A DNA stretch of 64,000 bases from Loripinus fragilis. Lineage: Eukaryota > Mollusca > Bivalvia > Lucinida > Lucinidae. The notes under the pieces were generated by a model. That model saw nothing but the letters and a program-made list of their open reading frames with translations, had not been told where the DNA came from and searched no databases. The stretch's first letter is position 1. Every line of letters begins with the position of its first letter. Made by a program: the position numbers and the translations under genes. Location of the stretch: contig OZ026516.1 in NCBI GenBank assembly GCA_964019695.1, forward strand, positions 76,091,018-76,155,017, given 5' to 3'. This document shows, in pieces, positions 21,041 to 33,739 of this stretch.

Positions 21041-23289
21041 TCAGGTGATACTAAGGCATTGATCAACAATGTTCTATATACACACTTTTCAATTTACATA
21101 AATATCTTATTCATATCGCACTCAGAGTGGGCAAGCTCATAGTGTTGTGGCCACTCTAGGTGCAACAATGTTGAGTACCCTTAAAGCACAGTGCTATAGT
21201 GATTTCAGGTGGAATCCTATAGAGATGATATTGTTGGGTATCTGCTGATGCCATAAGCAGAGGAATCCCCCATAGAATCATACCTTATTGGCTCAACTAA
21301 AAAAGTGCACAATTGGAATCACTCCAGTTGTGATTTAGCACTTTAACATGTGTTTCACTAAGTCTTAGTCCTTAATAAGCGAGATCGGGGTCTGCATTGT
21401 TTGCTTTGGAAGGTTAACCTATATATAAGACACTAAACATCATATATATATATATTTTGTTGTCTTCTTTTTATGGTCCTCAACACCAGAAGGCCTGTTT
21501 GTGTTGTAATTTGACCAACAGAGCACATACTAGACTGCACATTCAGGCAGTCTGTTCAGTGCTTTTGTTTTAAGCTCTTGAAGTTTCCTACACATACTTG
21601 CTTCTGGCCAAAGTTCCTAATCTATCCTGTCTCTGTAGCTGAGCAGGCTAGTTGAGTCTTATCCGGTCACTCTTTTATGAGGCCATGCCAAGTTTAATTG
21701 TTGTGTGTGATCACTATCCTTAACTTCCACCTATGGAGTTTCGCCTTTAATTGGAGCTCGGTTCTGCTATTCAGTTATATTTATATGCAATAGCTCAGGT
21801 CCAGCACATTTGAATTGGAGACCTTGGGCTCCCATGTTTCAGATATGGTTCCCAAAACAAACAAGGAATAGAGGATTCAGAGGTGGTTGCTGGGGAATGG
21901 TGTATTATGTATATAGTATGTGCACATTAATTTGGCTCTCTAATATGTTTCCTGCAATATTAATCCTGCTAATCTGCATTTTATCTGTCATTGACTTCAT
22001 AAGCGCCACAAGCCTACAGATGCATCAATCATTGTCAAATTTCATGATAACTGACTGCCTCAGATGTCAATGTATCAAGAATGTTTATAACTGCCCTCCA
22101 GTTAAAACTTAGCCACTTGTTAGCCCTTGTCATGCTGAGTATTCTGTATGTACTCAGATCTAATTTATAATATCATGTTACATTCAGCATCCCAGTTGTG
22201 AGAATACAATCTCATCATTCAGGACAGAAACATTGTGGATACTGATTGGATGGTTTGGTAAGAAGCTAGCTGATCTTTATCTGCAGTAAAATAAAAACAA
22301 ATATGGATCTGGTTTGGGAATTCAAGGGCTGTTAGAATTCTGTAAATGTTTGTTTTAAGAAAGTATTGTTGTTAATGCCCCAGTGACTTACTGGAGGAGT
22401 GATGGTACTGTCCTTTAATGAACTCTCATAAATTAACCCCACAGAGTTCAAGCAAGGTGTATATTGGCATAGAAGATGGTTAATTTGTTTCTTGTGAACA
22501 TTACAATTATATGTCTGTTCTCCTTCCCCTCTTGGACTTGTGCTAAACAGGGACTCAAATAACAACCTACTCCTTCTTGTTGGGAATCAACCCAATGTGA
22601 AACTTACTCCATTTACTTCACACTGCATTAAATGTTTTGGGGTCTCATTTCATTTCTAATGAAGTCAAATCTAATTCCTCAGGATATTTCAAATCATTTA
22701 TTATCAAATTGAATATGAATCCCCCCCCCCCACCAAATGTAGTAAGGGAGCCAGCGATTCAAAAATTGGAAAAAGTGGCCGGAAAGTAGCAGAATTTTAG
22801 ACTATATCCTCAGTTACTATGGTGCTTCAGAAGTGTGAGAAAAACAAATATTGCACAAATTTTAAGTCTTGCAAAAGATGTTTATTTATGGGTTAACCAT
22901 TGCTACCCTCATGCAGGCTTCACGTAGTAGGCTATTCGCTACATTACTGAAAAGAAAAGTTATTTAGACCAGGAAGGTCACATTTCCTACTATTTGCATA
23001 TTGCGTTAAAGTAACTTAATTCAAAGCTCCAAACTGACAATAAGTTTAAATGACTTACGCTTACGTAATTGTTATATACGTTACTTACATTCAAATACAT
23101 ACACATTATTATAATAATGAAGGATGGTTACAAATCAGGTGCTACCTGTATAGAGGTACCATTACATCAGACATGTCTACTCTCAGATATGCCTGCTTGT
23201 ACAGTACAACTACATCAGATACGCGTGTTTGTAAAGTGCTTCTCCATCAGGCAAGGCATCTGCCTATTGGTAAGGTGCCATTCCCACGT
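21041..23289. other. no recognisable gene
   Basis: AT-rich, apparently non-coding. It contains a short TA run (about 21441-21455) and a C run near 22721-22731. The frames at 21810-22112 and 22332-22565 have no recognisable similarity or codon signal. Confidence 0.5.
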
Positions 23290-23720
23290 GTTTGTGATTC
23301 TTGTCCAGCACCATCCTGGACGCTATCTTGAATATATCAAATTCTGAGTGATGCCTGAATAGCACCACTGGGGTGTTACAAGGATGGTGTCTGTAATACA
23401 AAAATCAATAAACTTTGCTCTTTGCATGCAAATCCATGGAGTTTGCCAGTCTCAGGGAAGATTTTCTTATAATTTTTGTAATAAAACTGCCATCTTGGCG
23501 GCCATCTTGTCCGCATTCGTATTTTATTCTTTTATTTGGTTACAAGCTAAGTGTCTTCAACTAGAATCCATCTTCATTGCTAACATATAAGAAAGAAAGT
23601 GGGTTTGAGACTTTTTTCCATATCACACAAATTTTTCACTTATAATTGGCCTCCATCTTTGACGCCATCTTGGATATATCGAAATGCTCAATGATGCCAG
23701 AGTGGAATCACTCGGATTTT
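23290..23720. repeat. diverged duplication with CCATCTTGGA-like blocks
   Basis: A stretch beginning CTATCTTGAATATATC at about 23322 is repeated in diverged form at about 23665 (CCATCTTGGATATATCG). Both are followed by a related ~90 bp (TGATGCC, a CACT block, TGTCTGTA/TGTATGCA). A third short GCCATCTTG block lies near 23500. Confidence 0.6.
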
Positions 23721-23784
23721 TCAAGGACAATGTATGCACTACCAGAATCGACAAAGAAAAAAGTTTAAAATCAAGTTCCAGGTC

Positions 23785-24760
23785 CTCCTAAAATTCCGCC
23801 AAATTCCGCCGGACTATAAATGATCCACAAAAGAAGTACCGTCTGGAAACGGTCAGTAAAAATATTTACTGGAGGGCTTAAACCGGTTTAACAGTGCACC
23901 AACCTCACCCTTAGTTCAGATTATCAAGATACATAGATGTTTGGTTCGCATGAAAGACCCTAACGTATCAATGTATCATCTCCTAGAACATATAAATCAA
24001 GATATAAAAAGGAGATTAAGCAAAGATAAGTACTCAACAGTAAATACAACTGAATACCGGAGCAAAAGAAATCCAAAAGGTTAATCCCAGTGGGCCTGAC
24101 AACAGCCAAAACGTCAGGCCCCTACCATCTCATCAATAGATAAGTCTTTAAGTCGGAACCCTCATAGAGTCTGAAGTCCCATTCACTGGGGTGTAAGTAA
24201 AGAGGAAAGCATGCTCTCTGCTGCAATATATTGTTGTTATAGACAATCTTTTTATAATGGGAAATTATCTTAATGAACTGCGCTGATATATTATTAGAGC
24301 CAACAATCTTCTTCAATTTATACACCAAGTCATCATAGAATTCAGGTTCCGAAAGTCCTTGGCACAAGAAAGATTTAATTCCAATTTGGAAGTTAGATAT
24401 CAAATAATAGTATCGTCTATAAACTTAAAAAAAGGTTTTGCAAAGTTTATGATACCGATAGCATTGTTTAAGAAATATCTGAGTTAACAATTTATTGCGA
24501 GTGTTGAAGTCAGTAACATGGCTGGATGCTCTAGCAAAACGAATGAGTTGAGAGATATTGACTCCATAGAATGTAGAGCGAGGAACAACAGCATCTAAAA
24601 ATGGGAAATTTACAGTTTCAAAATCAAAGTCGTCAAGATTATCATAAATATGGTAGAAACAATATCATTAGAAATTGACAAATGCAAGTCTAAAAACGCG
24701 GCGTCGATATATAAGCTACTTGTCTATACAACTGAGTACCAAATCGAATAAAAGTGTTGT
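23785..24760 (-). pseudogene. PLE-B retroelement relic (RT C-terminal part plus 3' region)
   Basis: On the minus strand, 24122-24403 encodes ISNFQIGIKSFLCQGLSEPE, then DDLVYKLKKIVGSNN, a diverged homologue of the PLE-A C-terminal part. About 24420-24730 extends upstream with decayed versions of the ARFAR-type block and the KIYDKRDDF-type block. The 3' side (23785-24120) carries a block starting GATCCACAAAAGAAGTACCG that also occurs at 31450-31560 and, inverted, at 31860-32010. This is a distinct subfamily with its own 3' region. Confidence 0.65.
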
Positions 24761-25479
24761 CCAACAAATAGGTCAGCGCATCACATACATTTTGACAAGA
24801 CCATGCATGATATTTTTTCAGTTTTTAAGTAAAGAATGCGTTTCTGTCGTTACATGCAAGGTAAGGAGAGCCTTCTTTGAAGACCACCTAGTTTTTCTTT
24901 CTCTATTGTCTTCCCTGAGCCCATTTTAGATTTGCAAACGCCCATGACTCTCTTATAAAGAGACAAAAACACAAAGTGTATGTACACATTTTTAATTGGA
25001 TCATAAGGAACATTTTAGGAAGAGTACCATTATTAATGTATATTAAGATTTTTTTTTACCTTGTGACAAAAGGTATGTTATGGGATAAACAAAGATGAAT
25101 TCGAGTCCAAATTGGTATTGCAAATATTTGTATTTTTGAAATTAGTAAAGTCTGGTCAGATTCTTTGCAGTTTTCATAGAACATCAGGAGCGAGAAAACA
25201 TATTGCTTAACAAATCAAAGCGCAATTCGCAAACAAGGTTAACACACAAAACTATTAGAACCAAAACATAAGTGCTGCTTTGAAATGTCTAGAGATTTAA
25301 TTACTGGGGGACTTTACCAGTTTGTGTTACCTTTGGTTCATTAGACAGTAAGTTGTTCAATCAATGTTTTAAACACAGACTGGCTTTTGCACCTGGTGCT
25401 AGTGCAGGAAGAATAATTGAATAAGTGTCACTGGATTGATAAGATTTCAATTTTATATTGTGTTGATCCTGGTGTTTAT
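24761..25479. other. no recognisable gene
   Basis: Non-coding AT-rich sequence. The frame at 24675-24929 partly overlaps the PLE-B relic and has no recognisable product. Confidence 0.5.
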
Positions 25480-25529
25480 TGTTTGCAGATTATCGATTTC
25501 CGAAAGTGTGAAATGGGTTAGGTTTCTGA

Positions 25530-25805
25530 TGAGAGCATAAAAATATACATTTATATATGGCATAAACCAATGTCCCCAATGAAAGTATAAAATATATTGG
25601 TGTATGTCCTCAATGATAAAGTAAGAAAAAGTGTTAGTGTGTGTCCCCAATGATAAAGTATAAAATATAGTCTAAGTGAGTGTCCCCAATGATAAAGTAA
25701 AATATATAGTGTAAGTGTGTGTCCCCAATGATAAAGTATGAAATAGTGCTAGTGTGTGTCCCAAATTATAAAGTAAGAAATAGTGTTAATGTGTGTCCCC
25801 AGTTG
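25530..25805. repeat. minisatellite, unit about 47 bp
   Basis: About six units of the type GTGTCCCCAATGATAAAGTA followed by an AAATATAGTGTAAGTGTGT-like stretch, with unit lengths around 45-50 bp. The sequence is unrelated to the 51-bp minisatellite. Confidence 0.85.
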
Positions 25806-25976
25806 TATTGCATATATTAACATCATCTAAATAAAGGTTTTAAATGAATAACACTGTATCAATACCATCTTAGACCTTTTAAAAACAATTTTATGTTGTG
25901 TGCAGCTAGATAGGAGTAAAGATTAAGAGGTCCCCACTTATGGTGGTTTCAGCTAATGACACCGTTTGACACCTTA

Positions 25977-26150
25977 CACATGTGTGTGTGTGTGTGTGTG
26001 TGTGTTTTGTGTGTGTGTTTTGTGTGTGTGTGGGGGGGGGTGTGGGTGTGTGTGTGGGTGTGTGTGTGTGTGTTCAACATGTCAATGTGCGTTTTGAACG
26101 CGTGTGTTTATTCAACGTATGTGGGTGTGTGCGCGCGCAGGCGCGTGAGT
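25977..26150. repeat. TG-rich microsatellite
   Basis: Alternating TG with interruptions and a G run near 26032-26040, decaying to the right into TGTG/CGCG-rich sequence. Confidence 0.95.
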
Positions 26151-27269
26151 GGATGATTTAAGCTAATTCAATGATTATAACCCATTTTAGGCTGAAGGTG
26201 CTTTTTGCGAAAATTTACCACTTAATACTACTTTCAAAGTATACTTTCAGATAGTATACTCAACAAATGCTATGCTGTATCATACTTACATATAGTGCCA
26301 TTGGCAATAGAGAAAATATTATAACTTTCTGATATGTATCATGATACTTTTACAAATCGAAAGAAATACAATTTCTTATGCAGACGATTGATAACAAAGA
26401 GCGACAGACAAATTAAACATGCCTACATACTATTTGTTAAATTTACGCATACTTAATTAGCATAACATGTAAATCTTATTGTCCATATAATTTTTATTTT
26501 ATTAGCACAGTAGATAATTTAATGTATGCCTTTTTGTCTCCATACCCTGATGTGTTTACAACTCATCTGTTATTTAACGCACTTAAAATGAATCAAGTGA
26601 CAGGATTCCTGCAACAGTTTGTTTAAAATGGGGTCCAATGACTGCTATGGTATTATGATAGAACTTAACATCAGTGAATTAGCACTAATTGCTAAAACTA
26701 AGTTTGATCTTATAACTGCTATTTTACTCTAAGATCTTGCTATTCCTATCAACATTCTGATTAACGTAAATAATCTTTTAAACGGTATTTTTAATGCGTC
26801 CTAGTTAAATTTGGCTTCAACATTTTCCCTCTGTTGAAATTTTATAAAGTATCGAATAAAGAAATCTAGATTTCTTGGATATGATCAGTGCCTTATGGAT
26901 GATTTCCCCAAAATCAACGGCAATAATTCATTTTGAATAGCCCATTCAGTTTTAAAGTTTACATTGCTTTGACAAATGATTAGTAGTGTTAAGTTAAAAG
27001 GACTAACAGTTTCATTAATCAAAAGCTGAAAGCCATGAGCTGAAATTAAAGTTCATAGCTAGAATAAATTCAAAAGTCACCTTCTGAGTTTTGATATATG
27101 CACAAATAGATGTGGCTTAAACAATTTGCATAACAGAGCCGCTCTCTTAAAGAATGAATGATGACAAACACTTATTTTTCTTAAATTTAATGTAACGTAA
27201 ACAACATTTTATTTTATATATTCATAAAGGAGTGATGCTGTCTAGATTGCCAGCAAACATCTACTTTCT
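26151..27269. other. no recognisable gene
   Basis: AT-rich non-coding sequence without long frames or clear repeats. Confidence 0.55.
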
Positions 27270-27490
27270 ATAAGTGAACATGACTAGGAAATGTCACAAT
27301 CACAGACTCCTGACTGACCCACTGCACCTTAAGGAAGGGACACGGAACACAGATATCTACAATAAAATTAAAGTGAAGCAACCATCCTTGTCAAGATGAT
27401 TGCTGAACTAGAAACAAATTGGAAAACAAAGGCCCGATACTAAACTCCCAAAACCAATAGGAACAACAACAAACAAAGTTTCCAACATCC
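27270..27490 (-). mobile_element. diverged PLE 3' end, copy A8
   Basis: The stretch from GAACATGACTAGGAAATG through CCACTGCACC and GTCAAGATGATTGCTGAACT to AACAACAACAAACAAAG matches the terminal part of the PLE-A 3' region in reverse, with many differences. Confidence 0.65.
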
Positions 27491-28790
27491 ACACATCTTT
27501 TCAGAAATTCTTAGATATTGAATCTGATTTGATAGAACAGATATGCTATTTACTATTTTATATATTGTAATGAGTGTGAACAGGTTCGACACAAAGCTTT
27601 GACTGCTTCTGAATAGCTTATAAGATTGTTTGGTTCAATTTAAAGAAAAAAATGTGCAAATATATAAATTTGTTTTAGGTTTTTAGGCTCAGCTGTATAT
27701 GGAAAACGGTTGCGACAAATATACAATCATGATATATATTTCGTTTATTTATAGTTATATATGTTACTTTAGCAAATTTGACTGAACAAGCTTAAGGGAA
27801 TGTATCCTAGTTGAGATGTTGCATCAGACTCTATATCATTTTATAAGTTTATAAATTTCATAACATAACATAGAAAAATTATCAAACAATGTGTTTTGTT
27901 TTTAAGTCAAGAAGTATACCATTTCGTAAAAGGAAAATTTACAACCATATACACAGTCTCCTAATTAGTACTGATAACTTCTTTTTGAACAAATGCTCTT
28001 ATTATGCCTATCTCTAACACCCCCCCCCCCCCCCTCTTTTTAAATGAAACAAACTTTCCAGTGATGTATAATTTAAGCTAATAAGCAATATTTGTTTGTC
28101 TTCAACGTTGTTTTATACGTTATATATTGAAAATCGACAACAACTAAGTGTTGTTAAAGTGGGTGATATCAAAACAATTATCATAAGGTGTTTAAAAGCT
28201 AACAGAAAAAAATTGCATGCTTATTTTCAAACTTAAAAGGTACTAAACTTATATAAAGTTTTATCTATGGTCATCTAATTAAGTAGCTTATAACTGACAA
28301 AGTATTTATGTTAGGACGTATCTGTTTGCAGTTTTGAAATGGTCAGTTAACGCTCTTTTAAATACATGTTATCCTGAAGTTAAACACATATTGTAAAAAT
28401 TGTCAAATAAAACTTTTTAGCAAAATATCAATAATTTTAAGGGTATATTTGAAAATGTAGCGTAAATTACATTATAATAGTGAATAGCATGTTCTTACAG
28501 ATTGCATAAATGTTTTGTTCATTTAAACATTTCAACTTCTAGCTAAATATACTTAATTACATATTTTTGTTTTTAAGAAAATGAGGGGCAACGTATTAAA
28601 CACACTGTTACAGTATGTTTGCAAGACTTAAATTGAGTGCAATATCTGGTTTCATACTGCCTGTGCTATGTACAAAAGGATAAAACAAGTGTAAATTCTG
28701 ATAAAAAGGGGGCATACCTAAATGCTTATTTTTGACATTTCTGAACCCTGGCTAATGTCATCTAGAAACCACTTCATCTATCAGTCGGGA
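27491..28790. other. no recognisable gene
   Basis: AT-rich. It holds a C run at about 28020-28034. No coding or RNA signal is visible. Confidence 0.5.
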
Positions 28791-28794
28791 CTTG

Positions 28795-28995
28795 TCTGAT
28801 AGATCTTGGCGGTTCTTAGCTCGCTTGTCTAGCCGCCAGGACTGCCCATCTGGACTGATCTTGATATGGTATCGTCAATTACCTTTTGAACATGGCTAAC
28901 CTGTCACGATCGGCCAGGAGTCTGACACTAGCTTTAGACTTCAGCGGTTCTAGCTCGCTTGTCTAGCCGCAAGGCCAGGAGTCTGACGCTAGCTT
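28795..28995. repeat. short duplicated GC-richer module
   Basis: The block GCTCGCTTGTCTAGCCGC occurs near 28820 and 28953, and the block GCCAGGAGTCTGACRCTAGC occurs near 28914 and 28975. The module directly borders the minisatellite at 28996. Confidence 0.7.
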
Positions 28996-30430
28996 TTTTT
29001 GCTCTAACCCTAACCAAAGCACTGCCACAAAGGGTATTTTTCTCTATTTTTACCCTTGATCTAACCTAAGCCTTACCAAAAAGGTGTTTTTTTCTATTTT
29101 TGTCATTCTCTCTTTTTTGCACTAACCCTAACCAAAGCTATGCCACAAAGGGTGTTTTTTTCTTTATTTTTGCCTTGATTCTAACCAAAGCACTGCCACA
29201 AAAGGTGTAATTCTCTTTTTTTGCTCTTATTCTTTCCAAAGCCCTAGCAAAAATTGTGTTTTCTCTATTTCGCCCTTATTCTAACCAAATCTCTTCCAAA
29301 AAGAGTGCCTTTCTCTATTTTTGCCCTTATTCTAACCAAAGCCCTACCAAAAAGGGTGTTTTTCTTTTCTTTTTTTTGCCCTTATTCTAATCAAAGCCCT
29401 ACCAATTTTTTTCTCTATTTTGCCATTATTCTAACCAAAGACTTACCGAAAATGATGTTTTTCATACCCAAACCAAAGCTTTTCCACAAACTGTGTTTTT
29501 TCTCTATTTGCCCTTATTCTAACTAAAACCCTACCAAAAAGGGTGTTCTTCTCTATTTTTGCTCTAACCCTAACCAAAGCACTGCCAGAAAGTGTGTTTT
29601 GTTCTGTTTTTGCTCTTATCCTAACCAAAGCCTTACAAAAAGGGTGTTATTCTCTATTTTTGCCCTTATTTTAATCAAGCCCTACCAAAAAGGGTGTTTA
29701 CTCTATTTTTGCCCTTATTCTAGCCAAAGTTATGCCAAAAAGGGTGTTTTCTCTATACGTTACTCATTCTAACCAAAAAAGGTGTTTTCTCTATTTTTGC
29801 CCTTATTTTAACTAAAGACCTGCCAAAAAGGGTGTTTTTCTCTATTTTTGCACTTATTCTAACAAAAACCCTACCAAAAAGGGTGTTTTTCTCTATTTTT
29901 GTCCATATTTTAACCAAAGCCCTACCAAAAAGGGTGTTTTTCTCTATTTTGCCATTATTCTAACCAAAGCCCTACCGAAAATGGTGTTTTACTATATTTT
30001 TGTTCTAACCCAAACCAAAGCTTTGCCACAAACTGTGTTTTTCCCTATTTTGCCCTTGTTCTAGCCAAAACCCTACCAAAAGGCGTGTTCTCTATTTTTG
30101 CTCTAACCCAACCCAAAGGACTGCCAGAAAGTGTGTACTGTTCTATTTTTGCATTCTTCTAACCATAACCTTTCCAAAAAAGTGTGTTCTCTATTTTTGC
30201 CCTTATTTTGATCAAAGCCCTACCACAAAGGTGTTTACTCAATTTTTGCCCTTATTCCAATGCTTTCCCACAAAGGGTGTTTTTTTCTCTATTTTCCCAT
30301 TATTCTAACCAAAGCTCTGCCACAAATTGTGTTTTTATCTATAATTGCCCTATTTTGACTAAAGCCCTGCAACAAACGGTTTTTTAACTCAATTTTCGCT
30401 CTAAACCTAGCCAAAGCTATGCCACAAAGA
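28996..30430 (+). repeat. minisatellite array, forward orientation
   Basis: About 28 diverged units of the 51-bp repeat. Two unit types alternate irregularly: one with TACCAAAAAGGG and one with TGCCACAAAGGG. The array ends inside a PLE-A 3' fragment. Confidence 0.9.
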
Positions 30431-30555
30431 GCTGATTGCTTTGCTTAATTTGTCTTCCTGGTGTCTTGTGATGGTTGAGCGGCTCTTCCTCGCGGTGCCA
30501 CGGGGTTGTCTGCAGTTTGTGATTGTGGTATTTCCTGATCATACTCACTATTTTT
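30431..30555 (+). mobile_element. PLE-A 3' terminal fragment, copy A9
   Basis: The last ~125 bp of the PLE-A 3' region (from GCTGATTGCTTTGCTTAATT to CTGATCATACTCACT), with minisatellite on both sides. Confidence 0.8.
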
Positions 30556-31246
30556 TCTACCACTCAAGCTCTACCAAAAGGAGCCACAAACTTTGTTCTT
30601 CTCTATTTTTGCCCTTATTCGAATCGAAACCCTACAAAAAAGGGTGATTTTTTTCTATTGTTGAACTTATTCTAACCATATCCCTACCAAAAAGGGTGTT
30701 GTTCTCTATTTTTGCCCTTGTTCTAGCCAAATCTCTACCAAAAAGAGTGTTTCTTCTCTATTTTTGCTCTTATGCTAGCCAAAGCTCTACCAAAAAGGGT
30801 GTTTTTTCTATTTTTACTCTAACCTTAACCAAAGCTATGCGACAAATGGTGTTTTCTCTATTTTTGCCTTATTCTAACCAAAGCACTGCCACAAAGGTGT
30901 TTTTCTCTCTTTTTGCCCTAATTCTTACCAAAGCCTTACCAAAAATGGTGTTTTTCTCTATTATTTGCTCTAACGCTAACCAAAGCTATGCCATAAAGGG
31001 TGGTTTACTCTTTTTTTTTTGCCTTTATTCAAACCAAAGAACTGCCACAAAGGGTGAATTTCTCTATTTTGATCTTAATCTAACCACCAAAGCCCTACGA
31101 AAATGGCGTTTTTTTCTCTAATGTGCCTCTTATCTTAACCAAAGCTCTAACAAAAACAGTGTTTTCTCTATTTCTGCCCTTATTCTAACCTAAGCCCTAC
31201 CAAAAAGGGTGTTTTGTTTCTCTTTTTTATCCTTATTCTAACCAAA
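30556..31246 (+). repeat. minisatellite array, forward orientation
   Basis: About 13 units. A 141-codon frame inside (30696-31121) is a by-product of the unit length being 3 x 17 bp. Confidence 0.9.
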
Positions 31247-31560
31247 GTAAGTAAGGGTGCAAAGATCAGGAATCGATACAATCAAGTACCACACCTGACC
31301 CAGGATACCAATGGGAAAGTGACAAACTCTCAGCAGACACCACAAACTAGAGCCAAGAGGTCAGCCCTTTCCCAGCAGGTGACCACAAAGCACATTTAAA
31401 CAGACGCGCACAAAGACATAGCAAATACAAGACAGAACAAAAACATAAAAGATCCACAAAAGAAGTACCGCCTTGGAACGGTCAGTAAAATATTTCACTG
31501 GAGGGCTTAAACCAGTTTTACAGCGCCAACCTTACCCTTGATTCTTATGTGGACCAGGAC
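31247..31560 (-). mobile_element. PLE-B 3' region, inverted copy
   Basis: It starts at AGTAAGTAAGGGTGCAAAG and runs through the block GATCCACAAAAGAAGTACCG. It is the inverted partner of 31845-32212 with about 285 bp, mainly minisatellite, between them. Confidence 0.75.
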
Positions 31561-31810
31561 ACATTTGCCCAACCAAAAATGGTGTTTTCTATATTTTTGC
31601 TCTAACTCAAACCAAAGCTTTGCCACAGACGGTGTGTTTCTCTATTTTTGCTCTAACCATAACCAAAGCATTGCCACAAAGGTTATTTTACTCTATTTTT
31701 GCCTTAATTCTAACCAAAGCCCTGCCACAAATGGGTGATTTTTTCTCTATTTTTGCCCTTATTCTATCCAAAGCTCTGACAGAAAGGGTGTTGAATCCTT
31801 ATCTTTGCTT
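31561..31810 (+). repeat. minisatellite array between two PLE-B 3' regions
   Basis: About five units in the forward orientation. Confidence 0.85.
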
Positions 31811-31844
31811 TATCTCTATTTATATTTTGATTTATATGTTTTAG

Positions 31845-32212
31845 GAGAAGATGCATTGATAAGTTAGGGGTCTTTCATGCAAACCAAACATCTATGTGTC
31901 TTGATCTACATCTGAACTAAAGGTGATGTTGGTGCACCGTTAAATCGGTTTAAGCCCTCCAGTAAAATATTTTACTGACCGTTCCAAGGCGGTACTTCTT
32001 TTGTGGATCTTTATGTGTTTTTTTTCTGTTTTGTGTTTGCTATGCCTTTGTGCGCATCTGTTTATATGTACCTTGTGGTCAGTGCTGGGAAAGGGCTGGC
32101 CTCTTGGCTCTCGTTTGTGTTGTCTTACTGTGAGGTTGTCACTTTCCCATTGGCATCCTTGGTCAGGTGTGTTGCTTGATTGTATCGATTCCTGATATTT
32201 GCACCCTTACTA
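31845..32212 (+). mobile_element. PLE-B 3' region, forward copy
   Basis: Reverse complement of 31247-31560, ending CGATTCCTGATATTTGCACC and then CTTACT before minisatellite resumes. It shows the same terminal layout as PLE-A (a 3' end GATCATACTCACTTACT-like, then minisatellite). Confidence 0.75.
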
Positions 32213-32715
32213 GCTTTCCCTATTTTTGCCCTTATTTTAACAAAATTTCTATCAATACGGGCGTTTTTCTCTATTTTTGCCTTTATTCTAACCAATCCTT
32301 ACCAAAAAGTTTTTTTTTATAAGTTTGCCCTTATTATACCCAAAGCCCTACCAAAAAGTGTGTGTGTGTTTTTTTTTTCCTAAAGTGTGTTTTTCTCTAT
32401 TTTTGCTCTTATTGTAGCTAAATTTCTATTAATTAGGGCGTTTTTTCTCTATTTTTGCCATTATTCTAACCAAAGCCCTACCAAAAAAGGTGTGTGTTCT
32501 TTTCTCCTATTTTTGCACTTATTTTAATCAAAGCCCTACCAAAAAGAGTGTTTTTCTATATTTTTGCCCTTATCCTAACCAATATTCAAAGGCCTACCAA
32601 AAAGGATGTTTTTCTCTATTTTCGCTCTAACTCTAACCAAAGCCTTGTCACAAAGGGTGCTTTTCATTATTTTTGCACTTTTTCTAGCCAAATCCCTACC
32701 ACATTTTTTTTTTAC
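32213..32715 (+). repeat. minisatellite array, forward orientation
   Basis: About nine diverged units, some with TG-rich or T-run expansions (32350-32385). Confidence 0.85.
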
Positions 32716-32764
32716 TCTATTTCACTTTGCTGCATGGAGTAAATAATCCATATATGGTCATAAA

Positions 32765-32945
32765 AGGGTATCCTTTGGAAGCAAAGACTGCACCAAAGAA
32801 CTGAAACTAGAGTGTGCATATTTCCTGGGCAAGACTAGGTAGTGTCTACCATTAAGGCTTCATCAGTGACCCTCTAATAGTTTCAAAGTTCCACAATGAA
32901 ACCCAGGACCCCAAAGGACAAGAAAATAAAATCTACAGTAAAGTG
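32765..32945 (-). repeat. family-B core, inverted copy
   Basis: Inverted relative to 684-865. It is followed by a further ~150 bp that is shared with the copy at 36096 (AAGGCAGG/AAGGTAGG through ATAGATTGCT) but not with the copies near 700 and 9850. Confidence 0.75.
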
Positions 32946-33110
32946 AAAGGTAGGGAGACGTTCCACCGCCGCCGCACAGTCCCAGTCACCAGACGTAGTG
33001 AAGTCAAATATGTTCTTAAAAGGCTGTAAAAGTAGCTCATAGATTGCTTGGTTACTAGGGATCATAGATGCAAAGAAGATGACTTTTCATAAAGGCTGTA
33101 TACACGCGTT

Positions 33111-33677
33111 GGCATCAGCGGAACTACCGTGAAATCGCGTCAACGTAATTTTGTTCCTTCGTTACATCCCGGACCTTTTACGCTAGTGGCATCGTCACGG
33201 AAAAGCCAAACAAAGGAAGGTACTCTCGCTTGTTTTGATTTTTTGTAAAATAATGAGCTAACTATGTAAAAATCCGGCAATGCTATTCCATGTAGATATG
33301 ATTCACCTTACTAAACAGGCCAAACGCGATGTTGAAAAAAGCTTTGTTTTGAGATGAGAACCGTATCCAAATCGAACCGAGAACGGGATTTCTTCAGTTT
33401 TATGTCAAAACGAAGAAAGTATGCAGATGTTTTGCCAGTTTAACCTCAGAACAAGAGCATTTTACAAATGGCATGTACATGACATACCTTATTCGAGCTT
33501 CGGACGAAAAAAATCGAACCGATCATGTTTTATGACGGAATAAATGCCAAATTTTTCAGGCGAAGTACCTACCTTTGTTTAGCTTTTCCATGACGATGCC
33601 ACAAGCGCGAAAGGTCCCCGATGTGACGAAGGAACAAGTTTACGTTGACGCGATTTCGCGGTAGTTCCGCTGATGCC
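33111..33677. mobile_element. TIR element (about 567 bp, TIRs about 110 bp)
   Basis: The left end GGCATCAGCGGAACTACCG and the following CGCGTCAACGTAA, TTCGTTACATC and GGCATCGTCACGG blocks reappear in reverse at 33570-33677. A paralogous stretch at about 36410-36440 lacks the element, so it acts as an empty site. No coding capacity is seen. The target duplication is unclear. Confidence 0.8.
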
Positions 33678-33739
33678 CACCAATGGTATTGCTTGTCTTT
33701 ATACATAAAGTTTGTGTTTTGTCCTTATTCTAACCAAAG

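Noticed and set aside
25956..26156. Cys/Val-rich frame
   Set aside because: Translation of the TG microsatellite.
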